Assembly: GCA_028823485.1 (NCBI GenBank)
Contig: JAPKBG010000005.1
Coordinates: forward strand, 1 to 64,000
Length of the DNA: 64,000 nucleotides
Reading direction: 5' to 3'
DNA from: Methylophilaceae bacterium
GTDB lineage: Bacteria; Pseudomonadota; Gammaproteobacteria; Burkholderiales; Methylophilaceae
The notes under the pieces are model-generated. The model worked only from the letters and a program-made list of their open reading frames with translations. It had not been told where the DNA came from and searched no databases. How positions within the stretch are numbered: position 1 is the first letter of the stretch; every line of letters starts with the position of its first letter. The translations under genes and the position numbers were made by a program. Below are positions 30,602 to 38,506 of the stretch, one piece after another.

Positions 30602-31309
30602 CTATTCAACAGCAATTTTTAACGCATAACTGGCCGTTAAAGGTGCGAAAACAAGCGCCAAAGCTAATACTGCGCCTAACAATGATAGTCCGCCACTCGC
30701 GCTCATGCCAGTAGACACGGCGTTAACAGCGCCCGCGCCAAACACCAGCACGGGGATATAAAGCGGTAATACGAGCAGTGCAATCAATACGCCGCCAGCA
30801 CGTAAACCCAAGGTTAACGCTGCGCCAATACCACCGATTAAGCTTAACGTTGGCGTTCCTAATAGTAAGGAGAGGGCAAGCATTTGCAACTCATCCATAC
30901 TGAGATTGAACTGCAGGCCAATCAACGGTGCAATCAATACCAATGGTAAGCCAGATAATACCCAGTGCGCTAACATTTTCATTAGCGCAGCTAACAATGT
31001 TGGCTGTTTCGATATTATAAGCTGTTCTAAGGTGCCATCAACATGATCTGTCGCAAACATGCGCGGCAAAGACAGCATGCAAGAAAGCAGGGCAGCGACC
31101 CATAAAACACTAGGGGCAATCGCATGCAGAAGCTTAGGATCTGCGCCTAAGCCTAGTGGAAACAAACTAGCCGCGATAATGAAGAAGAAGAACACGCTCA
31201 TCACATCGGAACGACGGCGCAATGCTACGGCAATATCGCGCTTAAAAATACGAAACATCATGGAAATGGTGCCGATTGAATGGTTATTTATTTGTTGACG
31301 ATTACTCAT
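30602..31309 (-). CDS. ccmB: Haem exporter permease CcmB
   Basis: A 235-residue permease with six hydrophobic helices and the family stretch FRIFKRDIAVALRRRSDVMSVFFFFIIAASLFPLG. It forms the CcmAB ABC complex that drives release of holo-CcmE. The chosen start overlaps ccmA by ATGA. A start at the internal Met-Met of MMFRIF (about 31261) would look more like other CcmB proteins, so the first 15 residues are uncertain. Confidence 0.95.
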   Translation of the reverse strand: MSNRQQINNHSIGTISMMFRIFKRDIAVALRRRSDVMSVFFFFIIAASLFPLGLGADPKLLHAIAPSVLWVAALLSCMLSLPRMFATDHVDGTLEQLIISKQPTLLAALMKMLAHWVLSGLPLVLIAPLIGLQFNLSMDELQMLALSLLLGTPTLSLIGGIGAALTLGLRAGGVLIALLVLPLYIPVLVFGAGAVNAVSTGMSASGGLSLLGAVLALALVFAPLTASYALKIAVE

Positions 31310-31962
31310 GCATCGCCTAACTCTAAATTCTGCATAAATTTGACATCAAAACTCGGCTTTTGATGAGATGTAAAGACAACTATTCCACCAATTTTTACAT
31401 ATTTTTCAATATGTTGCTCCAGCTTCTTAATCATGTTTATATCAAGTGCGGTAAATGGCTCATCTAGTATCCACAATGGCGTTAACTTGGGGTTATCTTG
31501 CAACCAAAGTTGCGCTAAGGCGACGCGTCTTCTTTGCCCCTGCGATAACACTCTTGTCGGTAAATCAGCACAGCGTGCAACGCCCAAGCTATCAAGCGCA
31601 GCAATGACTTGTAATCGATTAACAGTATTACCTGACATTGCAAGTAAGAATTGAATGTTTTCTACAGCGCTTAAATCATCTTTAATGCCCGCTAGATGAC
31701 CAATATAAAGCACTTGTCCGAAATAATCCTCAGCAAGTGTTTTGATATGTTGCTTATTCCACAACACGTCCCCAACCGCTGGCATCGATAAGCCACACAA
31801 CGTACGCAATAACGTAGTTTTTCCACTGCCATTTTCACCTTGGACGAAAAATATTTTCCCGCTATTAAGCTCAAATGAAAGGTTTTTAAACAAGATTCGC
31901 TCACCACGGATGCAAGCTAAATTGCTTACGCACAGGCGATTGTTTAATGCCGTTGATACCAT
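31306..31962 (-). CDS. ccmA: Haem exporter ATP-binding protein CcmA
   Basis: A 218-residue ABC ATPase. Walker A is GENGSGKTTLLR near residues 40-51, the signature is LSQGQRRRVALAQL, and Walker B is PLWILDEPFTALD; the H-loop His is in VVFTSHQKP. It is the first gene of the ccmABCDEFGH operon. A clear promoter was not found in the 118 nt upstream. Confidence 0.95.
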   Translation of the reverse strand: MVSTALNNRLCVSNLACIRGERILFKNLSFELNSGKIFFVQGENGSGKTTLLRTLCGLSMPAVGDVLWNKQHIKTLAEDYFGQVLYIGHLAGIKDDLSAVENIQFLLAMSGNTVNRLQVIAALDSLGVARCADLPTRVLSQGQRRRVALAQLWLQDNPKLTPLWILDEPFTALDINMIKKLEQHIEKYVKIGGIVVFTSHQKPSFDVKFMQNLELGDA

Positions 31963-32080
31963 GCTGACCTTGTTCTATGAATAATGCGTTATTTTAAACG
32001 ATTTTCAACCGTTTTTAGACGTTTGATGCCCATGCAAATAACCTGAAAGGGCATCAGAATCCACATTCGTGATCAAAAGC

Positions 32081-32431
32081 TTAGTTTTCGTGCCAACCTT
32101 TAACCAGATTACTCAAGATAAACAAGCCTAAAACCGTACCAACAGGAAAGGCCGCCAACGCAAGAATAGCAAGAAATCCACCTAAGTATCGTGCCCACTG
32201 TTGGTGAAATTTAAGTCCTCTAGCCGTTACGAGTAAGGCAGTAATAAATCCGACAAAGATGCCGATTATTGGCCAAAAATAAGTATCTGGATGCTCAAGC
32301 TCTGCACCCAGCATATCAACTACGAGTACAGACAACATTATGGTCACGACAATAAAGATAAGCACCCATGAAAAGATGGCCAATAAATGTCCCGCATTCT
32401 GTGTATTCGTTTTAACCTTACTGTCTGTCAT
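32081..32431 (-). CDS. Small integral membrane protein of unknown function
   Basis: A 116-residue protein with three to four hydrophobic helices (LLAIFSWVLIFIVVTIMLSVL, YFWPIIGIFVGFITALLVTA, and YLGGFLAILALAAFPVGTVLGLFIL) and short polar ends. The family is not recognised. A hairpin TGATGCCC/GGGCATCA follows at 32024-32056 but has no T run. It is upstream of ccmA on the same strand and downstream of the dif-like site. Confidence 0.6.
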   Translation of the reverse strand: MTDSKVKTNTQNAGHLLAIFSWVLIFIVVTIMLSVLVVDMLGAELEHPDTYFWPIIGIFVGFITALLVTARGLKFHQQWARYLGGFLAILALAAFPVGTVLGLFILSNLVKGWHEN

Positions 32432-32533
32432 TTCTGCCCTGTTATTTGTGCTGTTAAATTGAGGTTATATTGTAATAGATAATGTAGTAGTGAGAGAGTT
32501 CAATTCACATCCACTTAATCACTCGCATCATTT

Positions 32534-32561
32534 ATTTAACATAATATACATTATACGAAGT
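32534..32561 (-). other. dif-like XerC/XerD recombination site
   Basis: The minus strand reads ACTTCGTATAA, then TGTATA, then TTATGTTAAAT. The 6-bp centre and the 11-bp XerD arm are identical to the E. coli dif site, and the XerC arm keeps CG-ATAA. The 28-bp 11-6-11 layout is exact. It lies in a 436-nt gene-free gap. It is most likely the chromosomal dif (dimer resolution) site near the replication terminus; an integrative element using XerCD is the alternative. Confidence 0.85.
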
Positions 32562-32678
32562 AATGCAATTTCATAGGTCTCGTGTTATTAAGTTTTTTAA
32601 ATCACCTCCTATGCATAACATGGGTATTAGACCACCCCTTTCTCGCATACAACATAAATACGCTAAACAATTCAATAA

Positions 32679-32852
32679 AAGAATAGAATAGGCGACAATG
32701 GAATCAATATGTTTGTCGAGTTTTGGATAGAAGGTATTGATAATGGCAAGAATCGAGTAGGCGGCGATTTGTATTTGATAATCTTAGAAACATTACAAGC
32801 GAATCATATCGAAATTCCATCACCACAACGTGATGTACACATCAAACAATAA
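32679..32852 (+). pseudogene. C-terminal remnant of a MscS-family mechanosensitive channel
   Basis: An open frame without a proper start reads GDNGINMFVEFWIEGIDNGK, then NRVGGDLYLIILETL, then IEIPSPQRDVHIKQ and a stop. This matches the end of MscS-type channels, where x-FW-I-x-x-x-x-N-G is followed by a helix and IP-x-PQR-x-V. About 58 codons remain; the pore and membrane part is gone. It begins roughly 120 nt from the dif-like site. Confidence 0.7.
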
Positions 32853-32867
32853 ATATAAAGGTAATAT

Positions 32868-34190
32868 ATGGGTACTTCAATGAGTTTAATCGTAGTCGTT
32901 CTTTTACTAGCGACGAATGCTTTCTTTGTCGCAGCAGAATTTGCATTGGTTAAAGCGCGGGGATTTCGTATTGATGCGCTGGCTGAACAAGGCAATGCAC
33001 CAGCCATGATGACCCAGAAAATACAACAAAATTTAGAAGCTTACTTGGCCGCCTGTCAGCTAGGTATTACGATGGCCTCATTAGGTCTTGGCTGGGTAGG
33101 TGAGCCAGCTATCGCCGCACTGCTGGAGCCTGTACTGTCATCATTTAAGCTTTCTGAGACGATGGTCCATACGGTCGCCTTTTTGACAGGTTTTCTAATT
33201 TTTTCATCGTTACATATTATTATTGGTGAACAAGTCCCTAAAACCTTTGCCATTCGCAAACCTGAAGCTATGTCACTCATGGTGGCCTACCCTTTGCACT
33301 GGTCGTATATTGCTGTTTACCCCTTTAACTGGATGTTGAATAAAGTATCAGGCTGGATTTTAAAACAATTTGGTGTAGAAGAAGCTGGCCATGGAGAAGT
33401 GCTGAGTGGTGATGAAATCAAAGGTCTCGTCAAAACTTCTTACGAACATGGGGAAATAGAAATGGGTAAGGCGCGCATGCTACGCAATCTGTTTGAATTT
33501 GATGAGCGCCGCATCGGGCGCGTCATGATTCCAATTAGTGCCACATACAGCATTGATATCAATGGGGATTTAAACAAGAATCTTAGAATTATTCGAGAAT
33601 CAGGTCACTCACGCTTTCCTGTCATCAATAGCGATCATGATGATGAAATCAAAGGAATTCTACTGGTAAAAGACATATACAATGCATTACTCGATGGTGT
33701 GAAAGAACCTTGGAACGACCTTGCAAAGTACTATCGTGAGCCGCTTATCATTCCTGAAACACAACGCGTCTCTAAATTGTTTGAGCTGATGCGCTCACGC
33801 AGGGCTCACATGGCGTTGATTGTCGATGAATATGGTAATTTTAGCGGCATCGTCACACTAGAAGACCTGCTGGAAGAAATCGTCGGCGAGATACATGACG
33901 AAACTGATACCGAAGAAAGTACGATTGATATCCAGAATATCGCCGAGAACCAATGGGAAGCTTATGGCTTAATCTCGATTGCCGATTTGGGTCGTGCGAC
34001 TGGTTACCACCCAGAAGACTCAATGGATGCTAATACCATCTCCGGCTTGTTTTTACAGAAACTGCAGCGCATGCCTAAAGCCAATGACAGCATCGAAGAT
34101 CGAGGCTATCAGTTTAGCATTCTCACAATTGAAGACCATCATATTGGCAGAGTCACGATTGAAAAAATAGTTGGTGTTGGCGTAGATTGA
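32868..34190 (+). CDS. CorC/HlyC-type membrane protein with CBS pair
   Basis: A 440-residue protein of the DUF21/CNNM class: three to four N-terminal helices (SLIVVVLLLATNAFFVAAEFALVKARGF), a CBS pair near residues 210-340 (VMIPISATYSID and IVDEYGNFSGIVTLEDLLEEIVGEI), and a CorC_HlyC domain at the C-terminus. Such proteins are linked to Mg/Co efflux or divalent-ion homeostasis; the hemolysin name is historical. It is transcribed alone on the plus strand, and the ATG follows AAAGGTAATAT. Confidence 0.9.
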   Translation: MGTSMSLIVVVLLLATNAFFVAAEFALVKARGFRIDALAEQGNAPAMMTQKIQQNLEAYLAACQLGITMASLGLGWVGEPAIAALLEPVLSSFKLSETMVHTVAFLTGFLIFSSLHIIIGEQVPKTFAIRKPEAMSLMVAYPLHWSYIAVYPFNWMLNKVSGWILKQFGVEEAGHGEVLSGDEIKGLVKTSYEHGEIEMGKARMLRNLFEFDERRIGRVMIPISATYSIDINGDLNKNLRIIRESGHSRFPVINSDHDDEIKGILLVKDIYNALLDGVKEPWNDLAKYYREPLIIPETQRVSKLFELMRSRRAHMALIVDEYGNFSGIVTLEDLLEEIVGEIHDETDTEESTIDIQNIAENQWEAYGLISIADLGRATGYHPEDSMDANTISGLFLQKLQRMPKANDSIEDRGYQFSILTIEDHHIGRVTIEKIVGVGVD

Positions 34191-34397
34191 TCAGTTTAGC
34201 GTATAAAGTATTTGTTGGTCTGTCGGCGAACACTTGGTTGGTGAAAGCCGCTCGAAAAGTCGGCCTACACAGGCCAACGTCTTAGTAACGTCCTTCAAAT
34301 GAAACGTCATTGCCTGGATTGGCTCATGCAAGCGCTTTAAAGCGCCCTCTTACTTTGTATTAAGCCTTTAAATGTATGATTGACTACGAGCAGGTGT
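34191..34397. other. Non-coding stretch after the CorC-type gene
   Basis: No gene seen. It contains a perfect 14-nt palindrome GCGCTTTAAAGCGC at 34332-34345 without an adjacent T run. Confidence 0.4.
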
Positions 34398-34420
34398 AAA
34401 AAAACCGTCTATTAAGACGG
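34398..34420 (-). terminator. Intrinsic terminator of the small periplasmic protein gene
   Basis: On the minus strand, stem CCGTCT/AGACGG with a 4-nt loop is followed by seven T. It lies about 30 nt after the stop codon at 34450. Confidence 0.85.
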
Positions 34421-34449
34421 CTTTAAATGGCTGTTAAGTCGTATTGGTA

Positions 34450-34830
34450 TTAACGGTTGTTAAAGAATGCAACGTTAGCAACGTGATTGTTAACAAAAGT
34501 CACTTCAACTTCCTTGTAAGTATGCTTAGGATCGTAGCTGACGATACCTGCGTAATACCACATTTCAACCTTAACTGGTTTTGATTTAGATTTTTTAGCA
34601 CCATCAAATTTTTTGCCTGTTACTTTTTCAGCATTACTCGGCTTAACGGAAACGTGCTGTTTAACTGGCTTACCTAGTTTTTCTAAAACAACTTTCTTCG
34701 TTTTACCGCTGAAGTTACTTAAGAATTCATTTTCGGTGTATATCTTATCTGCTGCGTTTGCTAGACCTGCGATAGCAAATGAAGCAATGGTAAGACTAAG
34801 GGCAAGCTTTTTAAATGCATTAAAATTCAT
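34450..34830 (-). CDS. Periplasmic protein of unknown function
   Basis: A 126-residue protein with a signal peptide (LALSLTIASFAIAGLANAA, cleavage near residue 27). The mature part starts with a short helix and VVLEKLGKPVKQ. A Lys/Ser-rich loop follows (FDGAKKSKSKPVKV), then strands EMWYYAGIVSY, KEVEVTFVNN and ANVAFFN. The order resembles the small SmpA/OmlA (BamE-like) fold, but there is no lipobox Cys. It has its own terminator and a Shine-Dalgarno AGGA 7 nt before the ATG. No family is assigned. Confidence 0.65.
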   Translation of the reverse strand: MNFNAFKKLALSLTIASFAIAGLANAADKIYTENEFLSNFSGKTKKVVLEKLGKPVKQHVSVKPSNAEKVTGKKFDGAKKSKSKPVKVEMWYYAGIVSYDPKHTYKEVEVTFVNNHVANVAFFNNR

Positions 34831-34912
34831 AGTATTTTCCTAAATTGATAGCTGTTAAACGATTTGACTGCAGCTGCGTTGACATCGGTTAGTATAACTT
34901 AGCTGATGTGAT

Positions 34913-35680
34913 TTACTCGCTAATTTGAATGCTCATCCCATCATAGCCAACTGCAACGTTACTCGGCAGCATTTTTGTTAAGGCTTCGTATTCTAATTCA
35001 TGTGTCATGTGAATCAAAACACTTTGTTTGGCTTTTATCTGACCAATGTAGTCTAGACTTTGTTCAATATTAATATGTGTTGGATGTTCTGCGACCCGTA
35101 AACAGTCGATTAAGAGCAAATCCAAGCCTTCCAGTAATGGCATAGATGTCGCCGGAATTGATGATACATCGGTCATATAGGAGATATTGCCGATACGATA
35201 AGCGAGTATTGGCATGCGGCCATGCATCACGGGAATGGGCGTAATCGTTGTGCCAAAAAGATCAAAGGGCGCGTTAACCTCATTGATGGCCAATACAGGT
35301 AAATCCCAAAAGTCACATGGCTCGCGTAAGGTGTAGCCGAACTTATCTTTGATATGCTTAACGGCTTCTTTGTAAGTGTAAAGCGGTATCTGTTCTTTAT
35401 TGACTTGGCAAAAGGCACGCAAATCATCAATGCCATGTATATGATCAGCATGCGTATGCGTATACAGTACGGCATCGACATGGGTAATACCTTCTCGTAG
35501 CGCTTGCAAACGTAAGTCTGGACCAGTATCGATGAGTATATTTTCACCAGAATCCAAGGTAATGATGCTAGAACAGCGCGTTCTTTTATTACGTGGATTT
35601 TCTGAGGTGCAAGTATCGCATTGGCAGCCAATCGCAGGCGTGCCAGCGCTAGAGCCTGCTCCTAATATCGTTAGCTGCAT
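34913..35680 (-). CDS. PhnP-like metallo-beta-lactamase-fold phosphodiesterase
   Basis: A 255-residue MBL-fold hydrolase. GAGSSAGTPAIGCQCDTC at the N-terminus is typical of the PhnP-like branch, with Cys residues that may bind a structural zinc. The catalytic motif is THTHADHIHGIDD, and further His/Asp ligands lie in PVMHG, MTDVS and IHMTHE. The family cleaves cyclic phosphodiesters or related bonds. The start overlaps tatD by 10 nt, making it the last gene of the pabC-mltG-tmk-holB-pilZ-tatD series. The substrate is unknown. Confidence 0.82.
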   Translation of the reverse strand: MQLTILGAGSSAGTPAIGCQCDTCTSENPRNKRTRCSSIITLDSGENILIDTGPDLRLQALREGITHVDAVLYTHTHADHIHGIDDLRAFCQVNKEQIPLYTYKEAVKHIKDKFGYTLREPCDFWDLPVLAINEVNAPFDLFGTTITPIPVMHGRMPILAYRIGNISYMTDVSSIPATSMPLLEGLDLLLIDCLRVAEHPTHINIEQSLDYIGQIKAKQSVLIHMTHELEYEALTKMLPSNVAVGYDGMSIQISE

Positions 35681-36459
35681 ACCGCACCTAATTGTTTTGT
35701 ATGTTTAAATAACTTGAAGAAATTTGCTGTTGTCACTTTTGCAACTTCTTCTACGCTAATACCGCGTAAATTCGCAATCTCTTGTGCCACATATTTGACG
35801 TAAGCAGGTTGATTGGTTTTACCGCGGAATGGCATAGGTGCTAAATAAGGCGAATCGGTCTCGATTAACATGCGCTCTAGCGGTATTTGTTTTGCCACTT
35901 CTTTAAGTTCTAAAGCGTTTTTAAACGTAACAATGCCAGAGAATGAAATATAAAAGCCCATTTCTATCGCAGCAAGCGCCATTTCTAGACTTTCTGTAAA
36001 GCAATGCAGCACCCCGCCTGCGCGTTCAACACCCTCTTCTCGCATAATACTCAGCGTGTCACCCACGGCTTTTCGGGTATGAATAACCACTGGCTTTTGG
36101 GTGATAATCGCTGCTCGAATATGGGTGCGAAAGCGTTCGCGCTGCCATTCTAAATCACCTGTTAATCGAAAGTAATCCAGGCCTGTCTCACCAATCGCAA
36201 CCACTTTGGGGTGATTGGCGAGTTTAACGAGTTCTTCAACAGTGGGCTCTTGTATATTTTCATAATCCGGATGTACGCCAACAGAGGCATAGAAGTTCTC
36301 ATACTGCTCTGCAAGGCCAAGGACTTCTGGAAACTTATCCAAAGTGACAGAGATGCATAGGGCATGGCCTACTTTCTCATCATGCATTAACTGCCTTACG
36401 GATTGAATGTTTTCAGATAACTCTGGAAAGTTAAGGTGACAGTGTGAATCAACGAACAT
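35671..36459 (-). CDS. TatD-family metal-dependent hydrolase
   Basis: A 262-residue TIM-barrel hydrolase. The metal site DSHCHLNF lies near the N-terminus, with GETGLDY, VIHTRKA, HCFTE and ETDSPYLAP at the usual places. Family members are 3'-5' DNases. The track start adds six residues; ATG 36459 has AAGG five nt upstream and gives the family start MFVDSHCH, so I chose it. It overlaps the PilZ gene by 11 nt. Confidence 0.93.
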   Translation of the reverse strand: MFVDSHCHLNFPELSENIQSVRQLMHDEKVGHALCISVTLDKFPEVLGLAEQYENFYASVGVHPDYENIQEPTVEELVKLANHPKVVAIGETGLDYFRLTGDLEWQRERFRTHIRAAIITQKPVVIHTRKAVGDTLSIMREEGVERAGGVLHCFTESLEMALAAIEMGFYISFSGIVTFKNALELKEVAKQIPLERMLIETDSPYLAPMPFRGKTNQPAYVKYVAQEIANLRGISVEEVAKVTTANFFKLFKHTKQLGAVCS

Positions 36460-36838
36460 GATGACCTTGCATGGCATTAGTGGAGCGAGTGGATTTGAGT
36501 GCGCTACCCAGTACAGTTTCTATTTTCTTTTTCACGTCTTCACCGCCATCTTTTTCGCTAAACTGCACCCCAACACCTTGCGGACGAGTGCTATGAGAGA
36601 CAGGACAAACCCACACTACTTTGCCGACGACTTTCAACTTAACAGAGTCTTCCATCAAACTTAACAGCATGAACACCTCATCACTCATATTAAAAGGCTT
36701 ATTCGTTGGGATAAACAAGCCGCCGCCTTTTACATAGGGCATATAGGCAGTAAATAAAGCGATCTTTTCCTTGATAGCTATTGAAAATACACCCGGCTTA
36801 TTGCTGACTAATTGTTCGGTAGTAGGATCTAAAATCAA
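36449..36838 (-). CDS. pilZ: PilZ-domain protein (type IV pilus PilZ-like)
   Basis: A 129-residue single PilZ domain: PGVFSIAIKEKIALFTAYMP, then YVKGGGLFIPT, then KVVWVCPVSHSTRPQGVGVQF. The arrangement of pilZ after tmk/holB and before tatD is the standard one for the PilZ of type IV pilus assembly, a class that often does not bind cyclic-di-GMP. The arginine-rich RxxxR motif is not evident. The start is TTG, with AGGGA about 11 nt upstream; no nearby ATG fits. Confidence 0.86.
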   Translation of the reverse strand: MILDPTTEQLVSNKPGVFSIAIKEKIALFTAYMPYVKGGGLFIPTNKPFNMSDEVFMLLSLMEDSVKLKVVGKVVWVCPVSHSTRPQGVGVQFSEKDGGEDVKKKIETVLGSALKSTRSTNAMQGHHVR

Positions 36839-36859
36839 TAGAATGTGTTCCCTGATTTA

Positions 36860-37858
36860 TTATTGAAATATCTTTGTATATTGTAAAAGTAAGTTCTCTA
36901 ACTGCATTTCATGGCTGAGCGGATGATTTGCCGCTCTTTTTGCCTGAACTAAGTTTTTTTGAAATTGCACTAATGCACTCAAGTTTACGCTTTTACACAA
37001 GGCTTGCAAAGTAGCTGCTTGTGGTGCGTGATAATGTGCACTTTCAGCTAACTTAGAGCTCATTAAATCAAAAACCCATTTTTGTATGAGCTGAATAGCG
37101 CCATCCATACCTGCAGATAAGAATAAAGGTGCTGAAGAAAAAGGATTTAGCTTGCCGCCCATTGATAGCTGCTTAAGCAGATTGTCATTAGTTTCTAGCT
37201 GCGATTGCATTTGCAAGGCGACTAATGGCGCACCGCCAGCATAGGCAAGAGTCGCTTCTGGGTTACTCATGCCCTGCTCCGTTAGCCAAGCCATGGCATC
37301 AGCTTTTGCTGGAATAGGAAAATCGACCGCTTGGCAACGGCTCATAATGGTTGGTAATAAGCGCTGCGGCTGGCTCGCTACCAATAAAAACAAGGTATTG
37401 GCTGGCGGTTCTTCTAGCATCTTAAGCAAGGCGTTGGCTGAGGCAAGGTTTAATGCCTCTGCTGGCGCAATCAGAATGATGCGACGGCCTTTTACCTGAT
37501 GCGTAGAAAGGCTTAAATAATCATTCAGCTGTCTAATTTGATCAACGGAAATTTGTGTTTTCTTACCTATTTTCTTCTTAGTGGATGACTCGCTATTGCT
37601 ATCATCCTCAGGGCTAATTAGCCTGAAGTCTGGATGTGTTCCCTCCTTTAGCCACAAACAGCTTGTACAGGCTCCGCAGGCTTGCTCTGCGTTTGATTGT
37701 TCAGTGCGTGGTTGCTGACATAACAGCGCATGAGATAACTGCGTAGCAAAATCGAGCTTACCAACCCCTGCTCGACCTCGTAACAATAACGCATGTGGCA
37801 ACGAATCCTTTCGCTGCATAATATTCTGCCACTGTGGCTTATTCCATAATAATTTCAT
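36860..37858 (-). CDS. holB: DNA polymerase III delta' subunit
   Basis: A 332-residue clamp-loader AAA+ subunit. A Walker A-like GRAGVGKLDFA lies near residue 28, a zinc module CGACTSC follows, then sensor region RRIILIAPAEALNLASANALLKMLEEPP and ASQPQRLLPTIMSRCQ. It helps open the beta clamp. It follows tmk by 7 nt. Confidence 0.93.
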   Translation of the reverse strand: MKLLWNKPQWQNIMQRKDSLPHALLLRGRAGVGKLDFATQLSHALLCQQPRTEQSNAEQACGACTSCLWLKEGTHPDFRLISPEDDSNSESSTKKKIGKKTQISVDQIRQLNDYLSLSTHQVKGRRIILIAPAEALNLASANALLKMLEEPPANTLFLLVASQPQRLLPTIMSRCQAVDFPIPAKADAMAWLTEQGMSNPEATLAYAGGAPLVALQMQSQLETNDNLLKQLSMGGKLNPFSSAPLFLSAGMDGAIQLIQKWVFDLMSSKLAESAHYHAPQAATLQALCKSVNLSALVQFQKNLVQAKRAANHPLSHEMQLENLLLQYTKIFQ

Positions 37859-37865
37859 AATAAAA

Positions 37866-38486
37866 TCAAATTCTTAACAGAAAATCTTCAATTGTTACTT
37901 TAACTTCTTTCGCAACCGTTTTCAACGGTTGGTTAGCATTAATAATACGGAAGCGTGTTGGGTATTGCTTGGCTCTTGCTAAGTAAGCATTGCGTAGCTT
38001 CTCAAAAAACTCAGCATCTTCACGCTCAAACTTATCTGGCGTTCTAGCTGAAGCTAACCGTGCAATGCTCACCTCAACAGGAACATCAAACAAGATGGTC
38101 ATGTCAGGTTGCAGTTCATCTTGTACCCATTTTTCTAACACGGTAATTTTATCGACAGACACAGATTTTGCACCTGCTTGGTAAGCATAGGTTGCATCTG
38201 TAAAGCGGTCTGAAATGACACAATCGCCTCTTGCCATTGCTGGAGCAATCACTTTAGCAATGTGTTCCCTACGTGCCGCAAACATCAACAAAGTCTCTGT
38301 TTCTGCATGCATCGCTTTGTGTAGTAAGATTTCTCGCAACTCTTCTGCTAGCTTTGTACCGCCTGGCTCACGTGTGCAAACAACAGTTTCACCGTGCGAT
38401 TCTATTTGGCTAACGATATTGGGGATGTGGGTGCTTTTCCCAGCGCCATCCATACCTTCTAGGGTAATAAACTTGCCTACTGCCAT
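37866..38486 (-). CDS. tmk: Thymidylate kinase
   Basis: A 206-residue P-loop kinase that makes dTDP from dTMP. The P loop is EGMDGAGKSTH at residues 9-19, the DR-type motif is CTREPGG near residue 37, and the LID region is RLASARTPDKFE. The order mltG-tmk-holB is common in proteobacteria. Confidence 0.96.
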   Translation of the reverse strand: MAVGKFITLEGMDGAGKSTHIPNIVSQIESHGETVVCTREPGGTKLAEELREILLHKAMHAETETLLMFAARREHIAKVIAPAMARGDCVISDRFTDATYAYQAGAKSVSVDKITVLEKWVQDELQPDMTILFDVPVEVSIARLASARTPDKFEREDAEFFEKLRNAYLARAKQYPTRFRIINANQPLKTVAKEVKVTIEDFLLRI

Positions 38487-38506
38487 TAATTAATCACTTT
38501 AATCAT

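Noticed and set aside
32546-32561. Sixteen bases (minus strand ACTTCGTATAATGTAT) are the same as part of the P1 loxP site.
   Set aside because: The other half does not match a loxP arm but matches the XerD arm of dif exactly, so dif explains the whole 28 bp.
34332-34345. Perfect palindrome GCGCTTTAAAGCGC as a terminator of the CorC-type gene.
   Set aside because: No T run and almost no loop; it could equally be a chance palindrome.
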